From the NCBI RefSeq assembly GCF_003024195.1, contig NZ_KZ679057.1, positions 1 to 64,000 on the forward strand: DNA of 64,000 bases, in the 5' to 3' direction. Positions 1-9,708 of the stretch are shown here, one piece after another. The position numbers and the translations under genes are program-made. The notes below the pieces were generated by a model, which saw only the letters and a list, made by a program, of their open reading frames with translations, searched no databases and had not been told where the DNA came from. The DNA comes from Streptomyces dioscori (GTDB taxonomy: Bacteria; Actinomycetota; Actinomycetes; Streptomycetales; Streptomycetaceae). Within the stretch, counting starts at the first letter, position 1, and each line of letters opens with the position of its first letter.

Positions 1-77
<77 letters not shown>

Positions 78-152
78 CGATCTCACCTGTCGGCGGGCGG
101 CGGGCGGCGGGCGGCGGAGGCGGGGGCAGGGCGTCGGGAACGGCGTATGGCC

Positions 153-962
153 TCACCGTCGGCCGGGCTGCGGGGACGGGCCCGGCTGGCAGGACGGGCA
201 CCAGTACGTGGGGCGCTCGCGGGAGCCGTCGCCCTGGTTCGCCACGCGGATCCGGGTGCCGCAGCGCAGGCAGGGGCGGCCCGCGCGGCCGTAGACGAAC
301 AGGGTCTGGTCGCTGCGGCCGGTGGTGACGCGGGTGGGGCGCTCGCGGTTGAAGTCCAGGAGCTTCTTGGAGACCGTCGGCAGGTGGGCGGCGTACTCGG
401 TGGGGAGCTTGCCGATGGGGAGCCAGGGGGTGACGCGGAGGAGGAAGCAGATCTCGCTCTTGAAGACGTTGCCGATGCCGGCGAGATTGCGCTGGTCGAG
501 GAGGGCTTCACCGAGGGCGCGGTCGGGGTCGCTGAGGAGGTTCGCCAAGGCCTTGTCGGGATCCCAGTCGGGGCCCAGGAGGTCGGGGCCGAGGTGGCCG
601 ACCGCGCGGTCCTCGTCGGCGGTGTGGAGCAGTTCCAGGACGGGGAGCCGGTAGCCGACGGCCGTGCGTTCCTCGGTGCCGAGAATCGCGCGGATCTGGT
701 GAGCGGGGCCGCCGCGCCAGCGCTCGCCCGGGGCGTAGATCTTCCAGGAACCGTCCATGCGCAGGTGCGAGTGCAGGGTCAGGCCGCCCTCGACGCGGGT
801 GAGCAGGTGCTTCCCGCGCGGGATGACGCTCAGGACCGTGCGCCCGGTGAGGTCCGTCAGGGCGTACTTGGGGACCCGGAGGTCGGAAACGGTCAGCACG
901 TGGCCCGCGAGGGCGTTGTGCAGGCGCCGGGTGGCCTGCCAGACGGTGTCTCCTTCGGGCAT
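153..962 (-). CDS. nei: Fpg/Nei-family DNA glycosylase (endonuclease VIII-like)
   Basis: A 269-residue base-excision repair glycosylase/AP lyase acting on oxidised bases. The N-terminus MPEGDTV supplies the Pro2 nucleophile and Glu3 of the family; the DTV form is Nei-like rather than Fpg-like. The C-terminus carries the zinc finger (CLRCGTRI, then CPSC about 20 residues later) that holds the DNA-binding hairpin. Length is normal. The gene lies 116 bases downstream of lhr on the same strand, so two DNA-repair genes may be co-transcribed. Family is secure; substrate preference cannot be read from sequence. Confidence 0.92.
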   Translation of the reverse strand: MPEGDTVWQATRRLHNALAGHVLTVSDLRVPKYALTDLTGRTVLSVIPRGKHLLTRVEGGLTLHSHLRMDGSWKIYAPGERWRGGPAHQIRAILGTEERTAVGYRLPVLELLHTADEDRAVGHLGPDLLGPDWDPDKALANLLSDPDRALGEALLDQRNLAGIGNVFKSEICFLLRVTPWLPIGKLPTEYAAHLPTVSKKLLDFNRERPTRVTTGRSDQTLFVYGRAGRPCLRCGTRIRVANQGDGSRERPTYWCPSCQPGPSPQPGRR

Positions 963-1078
963 GGGATCCAGGGTGGCATGGGGGTGGGCGGGGTGTCGTG
1001 TGGGTGGGTGGTGGTCTGGGGGAGGAGGGGGGTGGGGTGAGGGTGGTGCGGGGCTGGCCGGTGGGTGGTCGGTGGTCC

Positions 1079-4000
1079 CTAAGCGCGTAGCCGCAAGCCG
1101 CGGGGGGTCGCGTGGAAGCCGGCTGCTTCCAGGAGCGTGCCGAACTCGGACGTCAGCGCGGAGGCGCCGTTCACCCGCTCCACGGTGACCGTGCCGAGGG
1201 AGCCCGCGCCGGCGGACGCGGCGAGCGCTTCGGCGGCCGTGCGCAGACGGGCGTCGTGCAGGGTCGCCTCGTCCGGGGCGGCGGGCCAGGCCAGGAGCGT
1301 CTTGCCGCCTCGCTCCATGTACAGAGTCAGCTCGCCGTCCACCAGAACGACCAGGGAGCCTGCCTTACGGCCGGGCTTGTGGCCGGCTCCGGTGGGGGGC
1401 TCGGGCCAGGGGAGAGCCGCGCCGTAGGCATTCGCGGGGTCGGCGGCGGCCAGCACGACGGCGCGGTTCGCAGTGCTCGCACGGGTGCGGGAGGAGGGTC
1501 CGCCGGGGAACGCCTGCGGGGCCGAGCGGGGGGAGTCGGCGGCGTACGGAGACGCGTAACCTCGCCGGGAACCGGGTGCCGATGACCCGGGTGCCGATGA
1601 CCCGGGGGGTGAGGATCCTGGGCGAGGGCCGGAGGGGCGTCCCGAGCCGGCGTTCATGGAATACGGGTCGTTGTCCGTGCTCGCGGTGGACAGGAAGTCC
1701 AGGTTGCCGTCGAAGGGATCCGGATGCCCGACGGGGCCCTCGAAGGGGTCGGCGGCGGGTGCGCCGGAGTGGCCGAGGGACGGGGCACCCGCGAAAGCGG
1801 GCTCCGGCAGCGACTCGCCCCGCTCACGGGCCGTGGCCGCCGCCCGCAGCCGGTCCACCGCGCCGTCCATCGCGAACTGCGCGGCCCCCAGCCCCTCCAC
1901 CACATAGCCTCGGCGCGCCTGGCCACTCTCCTCGAAGACGGACAGGACGCGGTAGACCGCCGAGAAGCCGCCCTCCACACCCTCCGCGGCGACCGCGCCC
2001 CGGGTGACCACTCCGTGCCGGTCGAGCAGGGTGCGGGCCAGGGCGTGGGCGCGCACGGTGGCGTCGGGCTCCAGGTCGGGCAGCAGAGACCAGCGGCCCG
2101 CGACCGTCGGTGGGCCCGTACGCGAAGTGGGACGCGCGGCGGCCGTCAGGCTTCCGTACCTCCCTCGGGGCACCGTGCGCTTCGCGCGGTGCGCGGTGGA
2201 GCCCGCGGTGCGGCCCGAACCCAGCAGGGAGCGCATCGGGCCGAGCGTGTCGTTCGTCAGGCGGCCCGACCACGCCAGGTCCCAGACGGCGTCCGCCAGC
2301 TGGGGGTCGGTGGCCGCCGGGTGTGTGGTGGCCCGGACCTGGTCGGTGATCTGGCGGAAGAAGAGGCCGTAGCCGCCGGAGAGGGCATCCAGGACCGACT
2401 GGTGGAGCGCTGTCAGTTCCAGGGGGTGCGGGGCCGGAAGGAGGAGCGGCGCCGCATCCGACAGGTACAGGGATACCCAGCCGTCCTTGCCCGGCAGGGC
2501 GCCTGCGCCGGCCCAGACCACCTCTCCCGCGGCCGTCAGCTCGTCGAGCATCGCGGGAGCGTAGTGCGAGACGCGGGACGGCAGAACCAGCTTCTCCAGT
2601 GCGGACGCCGGTACCGAGGCGCCCTGCAACTGCTCCACCGCGCGCACGAGTCCGTCGATGCCGCGCAGGCCGTGACCGCTGCCCAGGTGCTGCCACTGCG
2701 GCAGGAACTGCGCCAGTGCGGTCGGTGGCACCGGCTCCAGCTCATGGCGCAGCGCGGCCAGTGAACGGCGCCGCAGTCTGCGCAGCACCGCCGCGTCACA
2801 CCACTCCTGGCCGATGCCCGCCGGATGGAACTCGCCCTGGACGACACGGCCGCTGCCCGCGAGCCGCTGCAGGACGCCCTCGGTGACCGCGACACCGAGA
2901 CCGAAGCGGGCCGCCGCGGCCGTAGAGGTGAAGGGGCCGTGCGTGCGCGCGTACCGGGCGAGGAGATCGCCGAGCGGGTCCTTGACCGGCTCGGTGAAGG
3001 CCTCGGGGACACCGACGGGCAGCGCGGTGCCGAGCGCGTCGCGCAGCCGGCCCGCGTCCTCGATCGTCGCCCAGTGGTCCGCCCCGGAGATCCTGACCTG
3101 GATGACACGGCGGGCCGCGGCCAGCTCACGGGCCCACTGCGGATCCGCTCCACGCTCGGACAGCTCGGTGTCGGTCAGCGGTCCGAGCATCCGCAGCCGG
3201 TCCGCGACACCCTCGGCGTCCTTGATCCGGCGGTCCTCCGTCAGCCACTGCAGCTCGTTCTCCAGCTCGGTCAGGACATCCGCGTCCAGGAGCTCGCGCA
3301 GCTCCGCCTGGCCGAGCAGTTCGGCGAGCAGACGTGAGTCCAGCGACAGGGCCGCGGCGCGCCGCTCGGCCAGGGGCGAGTCGCCCTCATACAGGAACTG
3401 GGCGACGTAACCGAACAGCAGGGAGCGGGCGAACGGGGACGGCTCGGGGGTCGTGACCTCGACGAGCCTGACCTTGCGGGACTCCAGGTCGCCCATCAGC
3501 TCGACCAGGCCCGGTACGTCGAAGACGTCCTGGAGGCATTCCCGGACCGCTTCCAGGACGATCGGGAAGGAACCGAACTCGCTGGCCCCCTGCAGCAGTT
3601 GGGCGGCGCGCTGGCGCTGCTGCCACAGGGGGGTGCGCTTGCCCGGGCTGCGGCGCGGCAGCAGCAGGGCGCGGGCCGCGCACTCGCGGAAACGGGAGGC
3701 GAACAGGGCCGAGCCGCCGACCTGGTCCGTGACGATCTGGTTGACCTCGCCCTTGTCGAACGCGATGTCCGCCGCGCCCACGGGGGCCTGCTCGGCGTCG
3801 TACTCCGCGCCGAGCTTCACGGGCTCCTGGTCCAGCAGGTCCAGGCTCATCAGGTCGGCGTCCGGGAGGCGCAGCACGATCCCGTCGTCGGCGTGCATGA
3901 CCTGGGCGTCCATGCCGTACCGCTCGGAGAGACGGGCAGCCAGCGCGAGCGCCCAGGGGGCGTGGACCTGCGCGCCGAAGGGGGAGTGCACGACGACCCG

Positions 4001-6061
4001 CCAGTCGCCCAGCTCGTCGCGGAACCGCTCGACGACGATGGTGCGGTCGTCCGGGATGTGGCCGCAGGCCTCCCGCTGCTCGGCCAGGTAGGAGAGGACG
4101 TTGTCCGCGGCCCAGGCGTCCAGGCCCGCGGTAAGCAGCCGCGGGCGGGCCTCGTCCTTGGGCATCGAGCCGACCTCGCGGAGGAACGCACCCAGCGCGC
4201 GGCCCAGTTCGAGCGGGCGGCCGAGCTGGTCGCCCTTCCAGAACGGCAGCCTGCCCGGCACGCCGGGCGCGGGCGAGACCAGTACGCGGTCGCGGGTGAT
4301 GTCCTCGATGCGCCAGGAGCTGGTGCCCAGGGTGAAGACGTCCCCGACCCGGGACTCGTAGACCATCTCCTCGTCCAGCTCGCCCACCCGGCCGCCACCC
4401 TTCTTCGGGTCGGAGCCGGCGAGGAACACTCCGAAGAGGCCGCGGTCCGGGATCGTGCCTCCGGAGGTGACGGCCAGGCGCTGGGCACCGGGGCGGCCTG
4501 TGATCGTGCCGGCGACTCGGTCCCATACGACGCGGGGGCGCAGTTCCGCGAAGGCGTCCGACGGGTAGCGGCCCGCGAGCATGTCCAGGACCGCCGTGAA
4601 CGCCGACTCGGGGAGTGACGCGAACGGTGCCGCCCTGCGGACCGTGGCGAGGAGGTCGTCGTACTGCCAGGTGTCGAGTGCCGTCATCGCGACGATCTGC
4701 TGGGCCAGTACGTCGAGGGGGTTCGCCGGGACGCGGAGGGATTCGATGGAGCCGGTGCGCATGCGTTCGGTGACCACTGCGGCCTGTACGAGGTCGCCCC
4801 GGTATTTGGGGAAGACCACGCCTGTGGAGACCGCGCCTACCTGGTGGCCTGCGCGGCCCACGCGCTGGAGGCCCGATGCCACCGAGGGCGGGGACTCCAC
4901 TTGGATGACCAGGTCCACCGCTCCCATGTCGATGCCCAGCTCAAGGCTGGAGGTGGCCACCACTGCGGGGAGGCGGCCCGCCTTGAGGTCTTCCTCGACC
5001 AGGGCGCGCTGTTCCTTGGAGACCGAGCCGTGGTGGGCTCGGGCGATGACCTGGGGGGCGCCCTGGGCGGCGCCTGAGCCGCCCATGAGTTCGGCGGGAG
5101 AGTGGTGCTCCTCCAGGGGTTCGCCCGTCGCCCGCTCGTACGCGATCTCGTTGAGCCGGTTGCAGAGGCGCTCCGCGAGGCGGCGGGAGTTCGCGAAGAC
5201 GATCGTCGAGCGGTGGGACTGGACCAGGTCGGCGATTCTTTCTTCCACGTGCGGCCAGATGGAGGGTTTCTCGGCGCCTTCGTTGGAATCCGCTACCGGG
5301 GAGCCGCCCAGCTCGGCCAGGTCCTCGACGGGGACGACCACGGAGAGGTCGAATTCCTTGCCGGAAGGGGGCTGGACGATCTCCACCTTGCGATGGGGGG
5401 AGAGGTAGCGGGCGACCTCGTCCACCGGGCGGACCGTGGCGGAGAGGCCGATCCGGCGGGCCGGTTTCGGCAGTAGTTCGTCGAGCCGCTCCAGGGTGAG
5501 GGCCAGGTGGGCGCCGCGCTTGGTGCCAGCGACGGCGTGTACTTCGTCCAGGATCACTGTCTCGATGCCCGTCAGCGCCTCGCGCGTGGCCGACGTGAGC
5601 ATGAGGAACAGAGACTCTGGGGTCGTGATCAGGATGTCCGGGGGGCGGGTGGCCAGGGTGCGGCGCTCTGCGGGAGGGGTGTCGCCGGAGCGGATGCCGA
5701 CCTTTACCTCGGGCTCGGGGTCGCCCAGGCGGACGGCTTCCTGGCGGATGCCCGTCAGGGGGCTGCGGAGGTTTCGTTCCACGTCCACCGCCAGGGCTTT
5801 GAGTGGAGAGACGTAGAGGACTCGGCAGCGTTTCTTGGGGTCGGCGGGGGGTGGGGTCGAGGCCAGCTGGTCCAGTGCGGCTAGGAAGGCGGCCAGGGTC
5901 TTGCCTGAGCCGGTCGGGGCCACCACCAGTACGTCCGAGCCCTCGCCGATGGCCTTCCATGCGCCGGCCTGGGCGTCGGTGGGCGCGGAGAAGGCCCCCG
6001 TGAACCAGGCGCGGGTCGCGGGGGAGAAGCCGTCCAGGGCTCGATGTGCGTGGCTGACCAT
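1079..6061 (-). CDS. lhr: Lhr-family ATP-dependent DNA helicase
   Basis: A superfamily 2 helicase of 1660 residues, the size of long actinobacterial Lhr proteins, which act in DNA repair. Motif I (APTGSGKT) is near residue 50 and motif II reads DEVH; a RecA2 lobe with ATSSLELGIDMG and QRVGRAGHQ follows, then the long Lhr winged-helix/C-terminal region. A Ser/Gly/Pro-rich, probably disordered linker precedes a conserved last 100 or so residues. The reading frame stays open about 1.1 kb further upstream, but that part has the biased composition of antisense GC-rich DNA. I chose the ATG giving MVSHAHRALDGF, where family similarity starts. It is divergent from the AraC-type gene. Confidence 0.9.
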   Translation of the reverse strand: MVSHAHRALDGFSPATRAWFTGAFSAPTDAQAGAWKAIGEGSDVLVVAPTGSGKTLAAFLAALDQLASTPPPADPKKRCRVLYVSPLKALAVDVERNLRSPLTGIRQEAVRLGDPEPEVKVGIRSGDTPPAERRTLATRPPDILITTPESLFLMLTSATREALTGIETVILDEVHAVAGTKRGAHLALTLERLDELLPKPARRIGLSATVRPVDEVARYLSPHRKVEIVQPPSGKEFDLSVVVPVEDLAELGGSPVADSNEGAEKPSIWPHVEERIADLVQSHRSTIVFANSRRLAERLCNRLNEIAYERATGEPLEEHHSPAELMGGSGAAQGAPQVIARAHHGSVSKEQRALVEEDLKAGRLPAVVATSSLELGIDMGAVDLVIQVESPPSVASGLQRVGRAGHQVGAVSTGVVFPKYRGDLVQAAVVTERMRTGSIESLRVPANPLDVLAQQIVAMTALDTWQYDDLLATVRRAAPFASLPESAFTAVLDMLAGRYPSDAFAELRPRVVWDRVAGTITGRPGAQRLAVTSGGTIPDRGLFGVFLAGSDPKKGGGRVGELDEEMVYESRVGDVFTLGTSSWRIEDITRDRVLVSPAPGVPGRLPFWKGDQLGRPLELGRALGAFLREVGSMPKDEARPRLLTAGLDAWAADNVLSYLAEQREACGHIPDDRTIVVERFRDELGDWRVVVHSPFGAQVHAPWALALAARLSERYGMDAQVMHADDGIVLRLPDADLMSLDLLDQEPVKLGAEYDAEQAPVGAADIAFDKGEVNQIVTDQVGGSALFASRFRECAARALLLPRRSPGKRTPLWQQRQRAAQLLQGASEFGSFPIVLEAVRECLQDVFDVPGLVELMGDLESRKVRLVEVTTPEPSPFARSLLFGYVAQFLYEGDSPLAERRAAALSLDSRLLAELLGQAELRELLDADVLTELENELQWLTEDRRIKDAEGVADRLRMLGPLTDTELSERGADPQWARELAAARRVIQVRISGADHWATIEDAGRLRDALGTALPVGVPEAFTEPVKDPLGDLLARYARTHGPFTSTAAAARFGLGVAVTEGVLQRLAGSGRVVQGEFHPAGIGQEWCDAAVLRRLRRRSLAALRHELEPVPPTALAQFLPQWQHLGSGHGLRGIDGLVRAVEQLQGASVPASALEKLVLPSRVSHYAPAMLDELTAAGEVVWAGAGALPGKDGWVSLYLSDAAPLLLPAPHPLELTALHQSVLDALSGGYGLFFRQITDQVRATTHPAATDPQLADAVWDLAWSGRLTNDTLGPMRSLLGSGRTAGSTAHRAKRTVPRGRYGSLTAAARPTSRTGPPTVAGRWSLLPDLEPDATVRAHALARTLLDRHGVVTRGAVAAEGVEGGFSAVYRVLSVFEESGQARRGYVVEGLGAAQFAMDGAVDRLRAAATARERGESLPEPAFAGAPSLGHSGAPAADPFEGPVGHPDPFDGNLDFLSTASTDNDPYSMNAGSGRPSGPRPGSSPPGSSAPGSSAPGSRRGYASPYAADSPRSAPQAFPGGPSSRTRASTANRAVVLAAADPANAYGAALPWPEPPTGAGHKPGRKAGSLVVLVDGELTLYMERGGKTLLAWPAAPDEATLHDARLRTAAEALAASAGAGSLGTVTVERVNGASALTSEFGTLLEAAGFHATPRGLRLRA

Positions 6062-6171
6062 GCGTCCATCCTGCACCCGGGCACTGACAACGGCTTTGAC
6101 CTGCGGGGGAGGGGGCGTGCCGACGTGCTTGCTGGGGAGGGGCGTGGGAGCGCTTGCCTGTCCGGTGGGGC

Positions 6172-6279
6172 GGGGCCGGTCCGGGGGTATCCGTCCTCGG
6201 TCTGGCACGACGCTGTTTGTTTTCGAAGTGCTCCCGTTGCGCGCCAGCCGCTGCGGGCGGATACCCCCGGACCGGCCCC
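6172..6279. repeat. 22-bp inverted repeat around a 64-bp core
   Basis: Arms 6172-6193 and 6258-6279 are perfect reverse complements (22 of 22), of the form GGGGCCGG..GGTATCCG. They enclose a more AT-rich core containing TGTTTGTTTTC. The element sits in the 288-bp space between the divergent lhr and AraC-type genes. It could fold as a cruciform or be a dispersed intergenic element. No transposase lies with it. Confidence 0.75.
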
Positions 6280-6349
6280 TTGGGTTGTCGGGCGTCTGCG
6301 GGGCGACCCTTGGCTGGGGCCCGGGGGAGGTAGTGGCCTCTGCAGTGTG

Positions 6350-7273
6350 GTGGCTGAGAATGGGGGTGTGGCGGGGGTGGGGCAGGAGCGGGCTCGGCAC
6401 TGGCAGTATGCGGAGCTGCCCGGTGTCGATCTGCTGCGTGCTCGGTACGTTCGGAAGACCTTTGTGCGGCATACGCATGAGAACTTCGTCATCGCCGCCA
6501 TCTCGGACGGGGTGGAGGTGTTTCGCCATGGCGGGGCCGATCAGTACGCCGGGGCCGGGGCTCTCGCGCTGGTCAATCCCGATACTTCGCACACGGGGCG
6601 TGCCGGTGTTCCCGAGGGCTGGCGGTACGGGGCGGTCTATCCGTCGCCCGAGCTGGTGGCGGAGATCGCCGCCGAGACCGTCGTTCTTCGCGGTGCGCCC
6701 GGTTTTGTGAGCCCGGTCGTCGATGATCCGTATGCCGTGAGGCTGGTGCATCAGGTGTTGCGCGCCGCCGACGAGGGCAATGCGCTTGCCGCCGACACGT
6801 TGTTGCGGGTGGCCGTGACGCGGCTGCTGAGGGTCAACGGGGGAACGCTGCCGCAGCGGGTTCCGCGGACGGCGGGGGCCCGGATGGCGGCACGCGCGCG
6901 TGCCGTTCTCGAAGAGCGGATCGTGCGACCGCCCACTCTGGAACGGCTCGCCGGGGATCTGGGGACCAGCCCCTTCGCGTTGCTGCGCGCCTTTCGGGAC
7001 GCCTATGGCATGCCGCCCCACGCGTGGCTCACCGATGTCCGGGTGCGGCGCGCGCGTGGGCTGCTGGACGCCGGAGTCGTGCCCGCCGAGGTGGCGCTGG
7101 CCGTGGGCTTCACCGATCAGTCGCACCTCAATCGGCATTTCACCCGGATCGTGGGGGTGCCGCCGGGGGCTTATCAACGTGAGCGCAAGAACGTACAAGA
7201 TTCGCGTGAGGGGGGCCGCCTACCGTCCCAGGCGTGGCAGAAGAAACAGTTTCCCCGGATGTGGCAGGCATAA
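6350..7273 (+). CDS. AraC-family transcriptional regulator
   Basis: About 307 residues. The N-terminal half is a cupin-like sensor domain (HTHENFVIAAISDG, then ALALVNPDTSHTG). The C-terminal half is an AraC DNA-binding domain with two helix-turn-helix units, recognisable by TLERLAGDLGTSPFALLRAF, the GMPPHAWL loop and VALAVGFTDQSHLNRHF. The start is uncertain: adjacent GTG codons at 6347 and 6350 precede the conserved region but have no well-placed ribosome site. Its 3' end overlaps azlC by 40 bases, so it is probably the local regulator of the azlCD exporter. The effector is unknown. Confidence 0.85.
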   Translation: MAENGGVAGVGQERARHWQYAELPGVDLLRARYVRKTFVRHTHENFVIAAISDGVEVFRHGGADQYAGAGALALVNPDTSHTGRAGVPEGWRYGAVYPSPELVAEIAAETVVLRGAPGFVSPVVDDPYAVRLVHQVLRAADEGNALAADTLLRVAVTRLLRVNGGTLPQRVPRTAGARMAARARAVLEERIVRPPTLERLAGDLGTSPFALLRAFRDAYGMPPHAWLTDVRVRRARGLLDAGVVPAEVALAVGFTDQSHLNRHFTRIVGVPPGAYQRERKNVQDSREGGRLPSQAWQKKQFPRMWQA

Positions 7274-8034
7274 GGGATGAAAGGGGTGGGGGAGGCGGAA
7301 GAGCGGATGCGCTGAGTGGCGGGAAGGCTGATGCCGCCGTTGTGCAGGACGCGCTTGGGGTTGGGGTGGCTGTCGGGCTTTCCGGGTTCGCCTTTGGGGT
7401 GACCTCGGCCGGTAGTGGGCTCACTGTGCTGCAGACCTGTGCTCTCAGTCTCCTGGTGTTCACCGGTGCCTCGCAGTTCGCCCTTGTGGGGGCGCTGGCG
7501 GGCGGCGGTAGTCCGTTCGCTGCCGCGGCGGGCGCGTTCTTCCTAGGGGTGCGCAACGCTTTCTACGGGCTCCGGTTGTCGCAGTTGCTGGCCCTCCCGC
7601 GCGCGGTGCGGCCGTTCGCCGCCCAGTGGGTCATCGACGAGACCACGGCCGTGGCTCTCGCCCAGCCCACGCGGCGCAGCGTGCGCATCGGGTTCACCGT
7701 CACCGGGCTGTCCCTCTATGTGCTGTGGAACCTCACCACACTGCTCGGCGCGCTGGGCGCCGAGGCCATTGGTGATACCGCTGTCTGGGGTCTCGACGCG
7801 GCCGGGCCGGCCGTTTTCCTGGCGCTGCTCGCGCCGATGGTCAGGACGGCCCTGGAACGTGTTGTCGCGGGTCTCGCGGTCGTCCTGGGGCTTGGGCTGC
7901 TTCCTGTACTGCCTGCCGGTGTGCCCGTCCTGGTGGCTGCGCTGGCCGCTCCGGTCGCCCTCTGGGCCGACGGCCGGCGCAGGGGGCGTACTGAATCCGT
8001 CGGTGCGCGTGACGCGGCGGAGGAGAAGCGTTGA
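7234..8034 (+). CDS. azlC: AzlC-family branched-chain amino-acid exporter, large subunit
   Basis: A 266-residue polytopic membrane protein of the AzlC/BrnF (LIV-E) family. AzlC works with the small subunit AzlD to export branched-chain amino acids or methionine. The family signature is seen in VGLSGFAFGVTSAGSG, TGASQFALVGALAGGG and GVRNAFYGLRLS. The GTG start at 7234 lies after a G-rich purine stretch and inside the 3' end of the AraC-type gene. The stop overlaps the azlD start by 4 bases, so the subunits are translationally coupled. Confidence 0.9.
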   Translation: MAEETVSPDVAGIRDERGGGGGRADALSGGKADAAVVQDALGVGVAVGLSGFAFGVTSAGSGLTVLQTCALSLLVFTGASQFALVGALAGGGSPFAAAAGAFFLGVRNAFYGLRLSQLLALPRAVRPFAAQWVIDETTAVALAQPTRRSVRIGFTVTGLSLYVLWNLTTLLGALGAEAIGDTAVWGLDAAGPAVFLALLAPMVRTALERVVAGLAVVLGLGLLPVLPAGVPVLVAALAAPVALWADGRRRGRTESVGARDAAEEKR

Positions 8035-8339
8035 ACGTCTGGATCGCCATCGGTGTGACCGCTGTTGGTTGTTACGTCGTGAAACTTGTTGGGCTGCTGA
8101 TTCCCGCGGGCGCTCTGGAGCGGCCGCTCGTCCAGCGGCTGGCCGCTCTGCTGCCCGTCGCCCTGCTGGCCGCCCTGACCGCTCAGCAGACCTTCGCCGA
8201 CGGCCGCCTGCTGGTGCTGGACGCGAAGGCCGCGGGGCTTGCCGCGGCCGCCGTGGCGCTGCTGCTGCGTGCTCCCTTCCTGGTGGTCGTCGCTGCGGCT
8301 GTGGTGGTGACGGCAGGAGTGCGGGCCATGAGTGGTTGA
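8031..8339 (+). CDS. azlD: AzlD-family exporter small subunit
   Basis: A 102-residue hydrophobic protein with about three membrane spans, matching AzlD/BrnE in size, composition and position. It begins with TTG in a TTGA overlap with the azlC stop, preceded by a strong GGAGGAG ribosome site. The function inferred is the partner subunit of the amino-acid exporter. Small subunits diverge quickly, so the call leans on operon context as well as on the conserved ALLAALTAQQTFADGR segment. Confidence 0.87.
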   Translation: MNVWIAIGVTAVGCYVVKLVGLLIPAGALERPLVQRLAALLPVALLAALTAQQTFADGRLLVLDAKAAGLAAAAVALLLRAPFLVVVAAAVVVTAGVRAMSG

Positions 8340-8427
8340 GAGGGTGCGATGACGGGGTGGGGGTGACGGTTGGGGGTGGCGGTTAGAGGGTGATGGTTGA
8401 GGGGGACCCGCGGGCTGCGGGGTGGGG

Positions 8428-9372
8428 TCAGGTGATCGGCAGGCCGTGTGCCCTGAGGGTGCGCAATGCCTCGATCGTGACCATGGGGCGGGCTTCCAGA
8501 GCCGTGCCCGGAGCCCACTGGCGCCAGCGGATCGGCCAGCCGCCGTCCTCACGCTGCTGTGTTCTCAGGAAGCTCAGGGAGCGGGTCATCTCCTCGTCGG
8601 TGAACCACGCGCGCGCGAGGGAAGCCGGCGTCTTCGCGTAGTCGTGCGGCAGGTGGTGTTCCCCGGGCGCGTAACCGGGTGCCACAGGGAACGCGTCGAG
8701 GTGTTCCGGATCCAGCACCGCGAGCCGTTGTTCGCGCACCAGGCGGCCGAGCCGGTCGGCGGCCGCCTCCGCGCGCGGCCGGTCGGGGGCGGAGTCCAGG
8801 AAGGCCACGGCGGCCTCGACCTCGTACGGATGTGTCTTCTCCAGCGACTCCACCGCCTGCCAGCAGAAGTCGGTGGCCCGGAACAGCCAGGCGTGCCACA
8901 CCTCGTTGCGGTGCAGCAGACCCACCACGGGACCGGTGGCGAGCAGTTCGCTGGGCGGGTCGTCCACGACCGGGACGAAGGGCGCCGACGGATAGCCCCG
9001 CTGGCTGGGACGGATCGCCGGAAGCGCGCCGTCCTGCGTCGACACGGAGGTGAGGTAACGGCACACGCGTTCCACCCGCTGTCCGCCGCAGCGCCCGATC
9101 GAGTCCAGGACGCGCAGCGCGTGCCCGACGTGCAGGGGCTGGCTGACCGGGCCGCGCAGGTCGGGTTCCAGCGCGTGGCCGTACCCGTCGTCCTCGTTGC
9201 GGTAGGCGGACAGCGCGGTCTCCACCGTGTCCGCGCCGCCGCCCAGGAAGTGGTACGCGAAACGCCGCTGCTCCAGCACGCGCGCGGTGAGCCAGACGAA
9301 ATGCTCGGCGCGGGCGACGGCAGAGTGCGCCGGGGGCGTCGGGGGGAGTGGGGATGCTCCTGTTTCGGCCAT
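8428..9372 (-). CDS. prenyltransferase/squalene-oxidase repeat-like protein
   Basis: A 314-residue soluble protein with alpha-alpha repeats of the terpenoid-cyclase/prenyltransferase fold: segments such as ALSAYRNEDDGYGHALEPD, SVSTQDGALPAI and LRTQQREDGGWPIRW each resemble a QW-like repeat. There is no DXDD cyclase motif and no membrane segment, so an enzymatic role is not supported. It stands alone, facing azlD convergently and divergent from the DUF3046 gene. It could be a scaffold or binding protein; I do not assign a function. Confidence 0.75.
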   Translation of the reverse strand: MAETGASPLPPTPPAHSAVARAEHFVWLTARVLEQRRFAYHFLGGGADTVETALSAYRNEDDGYGHALEPDLRGPVSQPLHVGHALRVLDSIGRCGGQRVERVCRYLTSVSTQDGALPAIRPSQRGYPSAPFVPVVDDPPSELLATGPVVGLLHRNEVWHAWLFRATDFCWQAVESLEKTHPYEVEAAVAFLDSAPDRPRAEAAADRLGRLVREQRLAVLDPEHLDAFPVAPGYAPGEHHLPHDYAKTPASLARAWFTDEEMTRSLSFLRTQQREDGGWPIRWRQWAPGTALEARPMVTIEALRTLRAHGLPIT

Positions 9373-9452
9373 GGGTCAGACCGTAGGACGGAAAGCGTTC
9401 TCGGCAAGCGGTCCCGGCTCGGGCCCACCCTCAGGGGCGGGATAATGAAGTC

Positions 9453-9647
9453 ATGCGGTTGACGGTCTTCTGGGAGCGGATGTCGGATCACTTCGGTACG
9501 GAGTACGCCGACACCTTCGCGCGCGATCATGTGATGTCGGAACTCGGCGGACGCACGGTGCGGCAGGCGCTGGACGCGGGCTGGGAGGCGAAGGACGTGT
9601 GGCGCGCGGTGTGCACCGCGGTGAACGTTCCCCACGAATCGCGCTGA
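9453..9647 (+). CDS. DUF3046 family small protein
   Basis: A 64-residue protein (MRLTVFWERMSDHFG start) matching DUF3046, a small family that I recall just upstream of recA in actinobacteria. It contains no membrane segment or known catalytic motif. It lies on the same strand as the AI-2E family gene and recA. Its function is unknown, but the conserved linkage to recA makes it a real gene. Confidence 0.88.
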   Translation: MRLTVFWERMSDHFGTEYADTFARDHVMSELGGRTVRQALDAGWEAKDVWRAVCTAVNVPHESR

Positions 9648-9708
9648 GCGATCACGAAGATCCGGGGGTGTGGGGTCGATTGTCCGTGGCGTGGGTGAGA
9701 CTTGGCCC

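Noticed and set aside
6062..7198. 379-codon upstream extension of the lhr frame
   Set aside because: It runs antisense through the AraC-type gene, has Pro/Arg-rich antisense composition and no family similarity; lhr similarity begins at the ATG at 6061.
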